A model generated the notes under the pieces. The model saw nothing but the letters and a program-made list of their open reading frames with translations. It made no database searches and had not been told where the DNA came from. Positions 6,491 to 10,123 of a stretch of DNA of 10,123 bases are shown here, piece by piece. The first letter of the stretch is position 1, and each line of letters begins with the position of its first letter. The position numbers and the translations under genes are program-made. This DNA comes from an uncultured bacterium (GTDB lineage: Bacteria; Patescibacteriota; Minisyncoccia; Phycocordibacterales; CAWITU01), in contig CAJBRS010000034.1 of assembly GCA_903958115.1 (NCBI GenBank), forward strand, positions 1-10,123, read 5' to 3'.

Positions 6491-6688
6491 TTAACTGTAT
6501 TTTCTAATAATTTTATAAATAAGATAGCTACTACCCATCAGAGAAAGAAAGATTCCTACAAGTAGGAAGAGTGGTGATGTTCCTAAGTGCTTATCTAAAA
6601 ATCTACCACCAAGGGCAAACAAGACCAAAGGAACGGCAATAGTATAGCCCAATTCAAACACTAAGGCGATTAAGGCTTTTTTCTCCAT
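6491..6688 (-). CDS. atpI: AtpZ/AtpI-like small membrane protein of the ATP synthase operon
   Basis: This 65-residue protein has two predicted transmembrane helices (about 8-28 and 38-60) joined by GGRFLDKHLGTSP. That loop, with LDKxLGTSPLFLLVG, is typical of the AtpZ/AtpI 'ATPase gene 1' family that precedes atpB in many operons. Family members are thought to help c-ring assembly or supply magnesium to the synthase. This is family knowledge and is not shown by the sequence. It is the first gene of the operon. A TATAAT box at 6703-6698 puts the likely transcript start only about 3 nt before the ATG, so translation is probably nearly leaderless. The exact choice between the atpI and atpZ names is uncertain. 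Confidence 0.8.
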   Translation of the reverse strand: MEKKALIALVFELGYTIAVPLVLFALGGRFLDKHLGTSPLFLLVGIFLSLMGSSYLIYKIIRKYS

Positions 6689-6697
6689 GATGCCGAC

Positions 6698-6710
6698 ATT
6701 ATACTATAAA
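6698..6710. promoter_or_regulatory. Overlapping divergent -10 elements for atpZ/atpI and uvrB
   Basis: ATTATACTATAAA works on both strands. The minus strand reads TATAAT (6703-6698), which would start transcription near 6691, 3 nt before the atpZ-like ATG. The plus strand offers TATACT (6700-6705) or TATAAA (6705-6710), giving a leader of roughly 13-20 nt for uvrB. Convincing -35 boxes are not visible on either side. The whole intergenic region is 41 bp, so the two polymerases would compete. Confidence 0.5.
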
Positions 6711-6729
6711 TGTGGTAAAGTGATGGCGC

Positions 6730-8736
6730 ATGGGATTTAAAATATTTACTAAATTTAAACCGGCTGGGGATCAGCCCACTGCTATCGCGGGCTTATTAGA
6801 CGGGCTTAAAAAAGGACAGAGACATCAAACATTGCTTGGTGTGACTGGTTCAGGTAAAACTTTTACTGCGGCGAATGTTATTGCTTCGATAAATAAGCCA
6901 ACGTTGGTCATTGCTCACAACAAAACTTTGGCTGCCCAGCTTGCTCAAGAGTATCGCGAATTTTTTCCCGACAATGCTGTTCATTATTTTGTCTCCTATT
7001 ACGACTACTATCAGCCAGAAGCCTACATGCCTGTCACTGATACATATATAGAGAAGGAGGCACAGATAAACGAAGAGATTGATCGTCTTCGTCACGCTTC
7101 CACACAGGCCCTACTTACTAGGAAGGACGTCATCATCGTAGCCTCGGTCTCTTGTATTTATGGTTTGGGATCACCGGTAGAATATGAAAAAGTTAATTTA
7201 AAAATAGAGGTAGGGCAGAAGATTTCTCGTGCGGAACTCGTGCGAAAATTTATTGATATTCATTTTGAAAGAACGATTGCTGATCTGACGCCGGGGCAAT
7301 TTCGTGCATTGGGAAATTCTGTTGAAATTATGCCTGTCAGTGAGAGAGTGATCTATAAAATAAATTTTGAAGGAGAAACAATCGGGCAAGTGCTTAAAAT
7401 TGACGCCATCACAAGGCAGATCATTGAGGACACAAAAGTTTTCTTTCTTTTTCCTGCAAAACATTTTATTACAGAAGAGGCTCAACAAAAGAAAGCCATT
7501 CAGACTATCCAAGATGAACTAAAAAAGCAGTTGGCTAAATTCCAAAAGGAAGGAAAAATTCTTGAGGCTGAAAGATTAAAGCGTCGTACTAATTATGACT
7601 TGGCGCTGATTCGTGAGATAGGATACTGCAACGGTATCGAAAACTACTCTCGCCATTTTTCTGGAAAGGGTGCTGGTGAGCCACCAGATTCATTACTCTC
7701 ATATTTCCCACATAATAAAGATGGGTCGCCAGATTTTCTTACTATTATTGACGAATCGCATGTCACAGTACCTCAGCTTAATGGAATGTACGCTGGAGAT
7801 GCTTCTCGAAAGAAGAGCTTGGTAGATCATGGTTTTCGTCTGCCTTCTGCTTGTGATAACCGCCCATTAAAATTTCCAGAATTTATGGAGCGTGTTGGAC
7901 AGATAATTTATACTTCCGCAACGCCAGGTAAGTTTGAAATAGAAAATAGTTCCCAAGTGATAGAGCAAGTCATCCGTCCGACGGGGCTTGTTGACCCACA
8001 GATTGAAATTAAACCCGTTATAGAGAAAGGTAAGTACAAGGGTCAGATTTTTGATTTTATTTCTGAGGCCGAAAAAGAAATTAAAAAAGGTAATCGTGTT
8101 ATTGCTACCACGCTTACCAAAAAGATGGCAGAAGATCTAAGTGAATATTTGAAAGAGAAAAAAATCAAGGCTGAATATCTACATAGCGATATTGAAACAT
8201 TGGATCGAATCCAAATCTTAACTGATTTTAGGAAAGGGAAGTTTGATGTGATTGTTGGTGTTAACTTACTTCGAGAGGGACTCGATTTGCCAGAGGTGAC
8301 CCTTATTGGAATTCTTGATGCTGACAAGGAGGGGTTTTTGCGTTCTGAAACAGCGCTTATTCAGACTATTGGTCGTGCCGCTAGAAATGTGGATGGGCGG
8401 GTGATTTTGTACGCTGATCATATGACAAATTCTATGAATCAGGCTATTGGTGTTACAACAACTCGTCGCAACCGTCAGCTTGAGTACAACAAGAAACATG
8501 GCATCACACCAAAGACAATTATTAAAAAGATTCAGGATATTACTGAAGAGCTTCGTACCGAGCATCAGAAAACTGTTAAGGCTCTGCTTGAAATTGATCG
8601 AAAGATGTACGACAAGGATCCCAAAAAACTAATTAAACAAAAAGAGAAACAAATGAATGAGGCTGTAAAGTTGTTAGACTTTGAAACTGCTGCAATTTTA
8701 CGCGACGAAATAAAATCTTTGCTGACGGAGAAGTAA
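6730..8736 (+). CDS. uvrB: UvrABC excinuclease subunit B
   Basis: DNA-damage verification helicase of nucleotide excision repair. It is loaded by UvrA, opens the strands around a lesion and recruits UvrC for incision. The 668-residue protein is full length. Features are N-terminal FKPAGDQP (9-16), Walker A GVTGSGKT at 37-44, the beta-hairpin YYDYYQPEAY at 90-99 that clamps a DNA strand, and DESH box 341-344. The helicase C-terminal half has VGVNLLREGLDLPEVTLIGI and QTIGRAARN, and a C-terminal UVR helical hairpin (about 634-665, KQMNEAVKLLDFETAAILRDEI) binds UvrC. The start MGFKIFTKFKPAGDQP matches the family. The SD is weak at best (GGTAAAG). uvrA begins 1.2 kb downstream on the same strand. 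Confidence 0.98.
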   Translation: MGFKIFTKFKPAGDQPTAIAGLLDGLKKGQRHQTLLGVTGSGKTFTAANVIASINKPTLVIAHNKTLAAQLAQEYREFFPDNAVHYFVSYYDYYQPEAYMPVTDTYIEKEAQINEEIDRLRHASTQALLTRKDVIIVASVSCIYGLGSPVEYEKVNLKIEVGQKISRAELVRKFIDIHFERTIADLTPGQFRALGNSVEIMPVSERVIYKINFEGETIGQVLKIDAITRQIIEDTKVFFLFPAKHFITEEAQQKKAIQTIQDELKKQLAKFQKEGKILEAERLKRRTNYDLALIREIGYCNGIENYSRHFSGKGAGEPPDSLLSYFPHNKDGSPDFLTIIDESHVTVPQLNGMYAGDASRKKSLVDHGFRLPSACDNRPLKFPEFMERVGQIIYTSATPGKFEIENSSQVIEQVIRPTGLVDPQIEIKPVIEKGKYKGQIFDFISEAEKEIKKGNRVIATTLTKKMAEDLSEYLKEKKIKAEYLHSDIETLDRIQILTDFRKGKFDVIVGVNLLREGLDLPEVTLIGILDADKEGFLRSETALIQTIGRAARNVDGRVILYADHMTNSMNQAIGVTTTRRNRQLEYNKKHGITPKTIIKKIQDITEELRTEHQKTVKALLEIDRKMYDKDPKKLIKQKEKQMNEAVKLLDFETAAILRDEIKSLLTEK

Positions 8737-8744
8737 TTAATTCT

Positions 8745-8996
8745 CTAGCGGTGGGGACAGCCAGCCCAACAACAAGGTCGACGCATACCTTTCCTCATCT
8801 TATCAAGACCTACAGTTATGCGGTGTTTTCTGGTCGCATCCTTTTTTGCAGATGTAACCCAACATATCCATTCGTTACGTGCTAAGGGTGTAATATCCAT
8901 CCACACTTTTTTTACAGTTGAGTCAGACTCAATTGCTTTTCGAAAATCTATTGGCATTTTGTGTATGGCGCCACCAAGGATTAAATTTCTGGACAT
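8745..8996 (-). CDS. Small YdeI/OmpD-associated family protein
   Basis: An 83-residue protein matching the C-terminal part of the YdeI/OmpD-associated (OmdA-like) family. It has HKMPIDFRKAI (12-22), ITPLARNEWICWVTSAKK (35-52), then a basic helix and the ending RRPCCWAGCPHR with Cys75, Cys76, Cys80 and His82. The DITPLARNEWICW and PCCWxGCPHR motifs are strongly family-specific. The biochemical function is unknown; some relatives are linked to bacteriocin or stress resistance, which cannot be read from this sequence. A TGATATAAT extended -10 (9011-9003) puts the transcript start on the A of the ATG, so the mRNA is probably leaderless, which supports this start over Met14. It converges on uvrB with 8 nt between the stops. 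Confidence 0.75.
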   Translation of the reverse strand: MSRNLILGGAIHKMPIDFRKAIESDSTVKKVWMDITPLARNEWICWVTSAKKDATRKHRITVGLDKMRKGMRRPCCWAGCPHR

Positions 8997-9002
8997 AAAA
9001 CT

Positions 9003-9011
9003 ATTATATCA
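9003..9011 (-). promoter_or_regulatory. Extended -10 promoter giving a leaderless mRNA
   Basis: The minus strand reads TGATATAAT, a perfect TATAAT with the upstream TG of an extended -10. The seventh base after it is the A of the ATG at 8996. No -35 is seen, and extended -10 promoters often do without one. Confidence 0.6.
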
Positions 9012-9052
9012 AACACAACTGTATGTCGCCGGAGGTACGGAGTCTGAGTAGA

Positions 9053-9081
9053 TTGACACATTGATAATTTTATATTAGTAT
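9053..9081 (+). promoter_or_regulatory. Candidate promoter of the kinase-like gene
   Basis: A perfect -35 TTGACA (9053-9058), a 17-nt spacer, and TAGTAT (9076-9081). The predicted start near 9088 leaves a leader of about 63 nt ending in an A/C-rich stretch and SD. The layout matches the promoter at 5010-5038. Confidence 0.6.
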
Positions 9082-9138
9082 TGCTCCTGAATTTTGCTGT
9101 ATTTGCGGCGAAAGTAGTAAAAACAACAACCGAAAAAA

Positions 9139-9144
9139 AGGAGG
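9139..9144 (+). promoter_or_regulatory. Strong SD that decides a TTG start
   Basis: AGGAGG lies 6 nt before the TTG at 9151 and is the best ribosome binding site in the window. It supports TTG initiation for the kinase-like gene. The first in-frame ATG would come far downstream, after the P-loop. Confidence 0.8.
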
Positions 9145-9150
9145 AACAAT

Positions 9151-9765
9151 TTGAAAGATTTGAAAGAAAGGCATCCGTACGACGCAGCCATTTTTGTTGG
9201 TCTGCCTGGGTCCTACAAGGGAACTGTTAACAAGGCGATTTGCGGATCGTCTCGCGATAGAAATCGGCCGATTCACATCGAGATGAGTCGTATCATCAAG
9301 TTAAAGAGGGCCGAAGATAAGAAATTCGATGAACTGGCCGACTCTTTGATGGCTCGGGGTATTTTGGTTCCGGATTCTCACATCATGGGGATTCTGAATG
9401 ATTACCTCAGCGATCTGTCTCATGACCGAGTTTGGTCTTTTGACGGGGTCCCTCGGAATCAGAACCAGGCTGGCAGGCTTGACCATTTCCTGAGGAAAAG
9501 GAAATATCATCGTCAGGTGGTTTTCTATCTTCAGACAACTGAAGCTCAGGCTCGGGAGAATATCCTGCAAAGAGCGGTCAAAGAAGCTCGCGAAGATGAT
9601 CAAAACCCTGAAGTCGTTCAGACTCGTCTGGACACCTTCAAGTCGGAGATCGTCTCGATAATTGAATTCTATCGGGAACGCAAGATCGAGGTCGTCGAGA
9701 TCAGCTGTGCCAACGGTTCTTCTGCGGTGATCGAGAAAGTTAAGGAAAAACTAGGCCTTCGGTAG
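9151..9765 (+). CDS. Adenylate kinase-like protein without LID and with an altered P-loop
   Basis: A 204-residue protein related to nucleoside monophosphate kinases. It has P-loop GLPGSYKGT at 17-25, VPD at 73-75 (family 'LVPD'), FDGVPRNQNQAGRLD at 97-111 (family DGFPR...QA..LD), Arg141, and REDDQNPEVVQTRL at 147-160 (family R.DD.pe...RL). Several landmarks are changed. The second P-loop glycine before the lysine is Tyr22, while Lys23 is kept. The usual STGD..R adenosine-site motif is replaced by IEMSRII (43-49). The LID between the two arginine motifs is reduced to a few residues. It could be a divergent kinase with unusual specificity or a non-catalytic relative. The TTG start is set by AGGAGG. 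The gene has its own promoter and terminator between uvrB and uvrA, and sampled lines are about 48-57% GC. Confidence 0.85.
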   Translation: MKDLKERHPYDAAIFVGLPGSYKGTVNKAICGSSRDRNRPIHIEMSRIIKLKRAEDKKFDELADSLMARGILVPDSHIMGILNDYLSDLSHDRVWSFDGVPRNQNQAGRLDHFLRKRKYHRQVVFYLQTTEAQARENILQRAVKEAREDDQNPEVVQTRLDTFKSEIVSIIEFYRERKIEVVEISCANGSSAVIEKVKEKLGLR

Positions 9766-9790
9766 GTCTTTGGTTTTCCAAAAAATAATG

Positions 9791-9830
9791 AGGCGGGGGC
9801 AACTACAAATGCTCCCGCCTTTACTTTTTT
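9791..9830 (+). terminator. Intrinsic terminator of the kinase-like gene
   Basis: AGGCGGGGGC (9791-9800) pairs with GCTCCCGCCT (9811-9820) in a 10-bp GC-rich stem with one G-T wobble and a 10-nt loop. TTACTTTTTT follows at 9821-9830. It begins 25 nt after the stop codon and isolates the gene from uvrA. Confidence 0.92.
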
Positions 9831-9840
9831 CATAAAAACG

Positions 9841-9869
9841 TTACTATTTCTTCATATTAAATTTATATA
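9841..9869 (+). promoter_or_regulatory. Weak promoter candidate for uvrA
   Basis: TTACTA (9841-9846), a 17-nt spacer and TATATA (9864-9869) lie after the upstream terminator, where a uvrA promoter would be expected. The -35 match is poor (3 of 6), so only the location and the -10 support it. The rest of the gap before the ATG holds a purine-rich GGAGGCAGGGG (9883-9893), too far upstream to act as the SD. Confidence 0.3.
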
Positions 9870-9922
9870 TACCCCATTGGCCGGAGGCAGGGGATTTTGG
9901 CGCGTATAGGAAAAAACAAAAA

Positions 9923-10123
9923 ATGGAAAAAGATAAAGAAAAAAAAGATGTTATAGTCGTCAAAGGCGCTCGGACTCATAATCTGAAGGATATTACTGTT
10001 GAGATGCCTCGCAATAAGATGGTTGTCTTCACTGGCCTTTCTGTCTCAGGAAAATCTTCATTAGCCTTTGATACTATTTTTGCTGAAGGACAGCGACGCT
10101 ATGTTGAGTCTCTCTCTTCCTAT
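9923..10123 (+). CDS. uvrA: UvrABC excinuclease subunit A, N-terminal fragment
   Basis: Damage-sensing ABC-type ATPase of nucleotide excision repair; a UvrA dimer loads UvrB at lesions. Only the first 67 residues are present and the frame runs off the right edge. VKGARTHNLKDITVEMPR (13-30) and the first Walker A GLSVSGKSS at 38-46, followed by LAFDTIFAEGQRRYVESLSSY, are diagnostic. The usual loop is GLSGSGKSS; here Val41 replaces a glycine, but the GxxxxGKS pattern is kept. A charged N-terminal extension (MEKDKEKKD) precedes the conserved part. The SD is weak (AGG about 12 nt upstream). Its partner uvrB lies upstream on the same strand. Confidence 0.97.
   Translation, partial: MEKDKEKKDVIVVKGARTHNLKDITVEMPRNKMVVFTGLSVSGKSSLAFDTIFAEGQRRYVESLSSY

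Noticed and set aside
8266..8565. 99-codon minus-strand frame inside uvrB
   Set aside because: It lies wholly opposite conserved UvrB helicase motifs and has no initiation signals.
8737..8744. Terminator between uvrB and the convergent small gene
   Set aside because: Only 8 nt separate the stops and no hairpin with a T run is visible there; termination must occur inside the opposing genes or by another mechanism.
9084..9088. CTCCT that could pair with the SD of the kinase-like gene as an RNA switch
   Set aside because: It lies at or before the predicted transcript start (about 9088) and only five bases pair, so it is probably not in the mRNA.
9872..9893. CCCC...GGGG hairpin in the uvrA leader
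   Set aside because: The pairing is short and broken, and the predicted transcript start falls inside its left arm.
1..10123. tRNA, rRNA, CRISPR array, phage or toxin-antitoxin genes
   Set aside because: I found no cloverleaf, regular spaced repeats, or recognisable proteins of these classes on either strand.

Overview
The window looks like a chromosomal stretch from a small-genome bacterium, most likely a member of the Patescibacteria/CPR (Parcubacteria-like). This is an inference. It rests on moderately AT-rich sequence, atp genes with no visible Shine-Dalgarno (SD) sites, nearly leaderless promoters, very short intergenic gaps and a strongly shortened ATP synthase delta subunit. No 16S gene or other phylogenetic marker is present to settle it.

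Positions 1-6688 hold an F1Fo ATP synthase operon on the minus strand in the classical order: atpZ/atpI-like, atpB, [interruption], atpE, atpF, atpH, atpA, atpG, atpD. The enzyme looks complete and proton-type: c subunit carboxylate E56, a subunit stator arginine R192, and intact Walker motifs and catalytic residues in alpha and beta. Two things break the pattern. The atpD frame stops early, but the expected beta C-terminus continues in the next frame to the left edge of the window, which indicates a one-base deletion. Between atpB and atpE sits a plus-strand gene for an unrecognised single-pass membrane protein (5098-5640), with its own promoter, SD and terminator. A separate minus-strand promoter candidate just upstream of atpE could keep atpE-atpD expressed. 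An imperfect inverted repeat fills the atpE-atpF gap, and a related unit overlaps the atpF/atpH junction.

Positions 6689-10123 begin with a 41-bp divergent promoter region, followed by uvrB (complete, plus strand). A small convergent minus-strand gene of the YdeI/OmpD-associated family follows (8745-8996). Next is a second self-contained plus-strand gene (9151-9765) encoding a LID-less, P-loop-altered adenylate kinase-like protein, with its own promoter, strong SD and terminator. The start of uvrA runs off the right edge. UvrB and UvrA together form the damage-recognition stage of nucleotide excision repair, so the kinase-like gene interrupts a uvrB...uvrA pair.

The most notable pattern is the resemblance between the two inserted plus-strand genes. 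Both have a TTGAC(A/T)-17-TA(A/G)TAT promoter, an A/C-rich leader, a clear SD, coding GC near 50% or above in the lines I counted (about 35-42% in sampled uvrB lines), and a strong intrinsic terminator. They look like single-gene cassettes placed in otherwise conserved housekeeping clusters.
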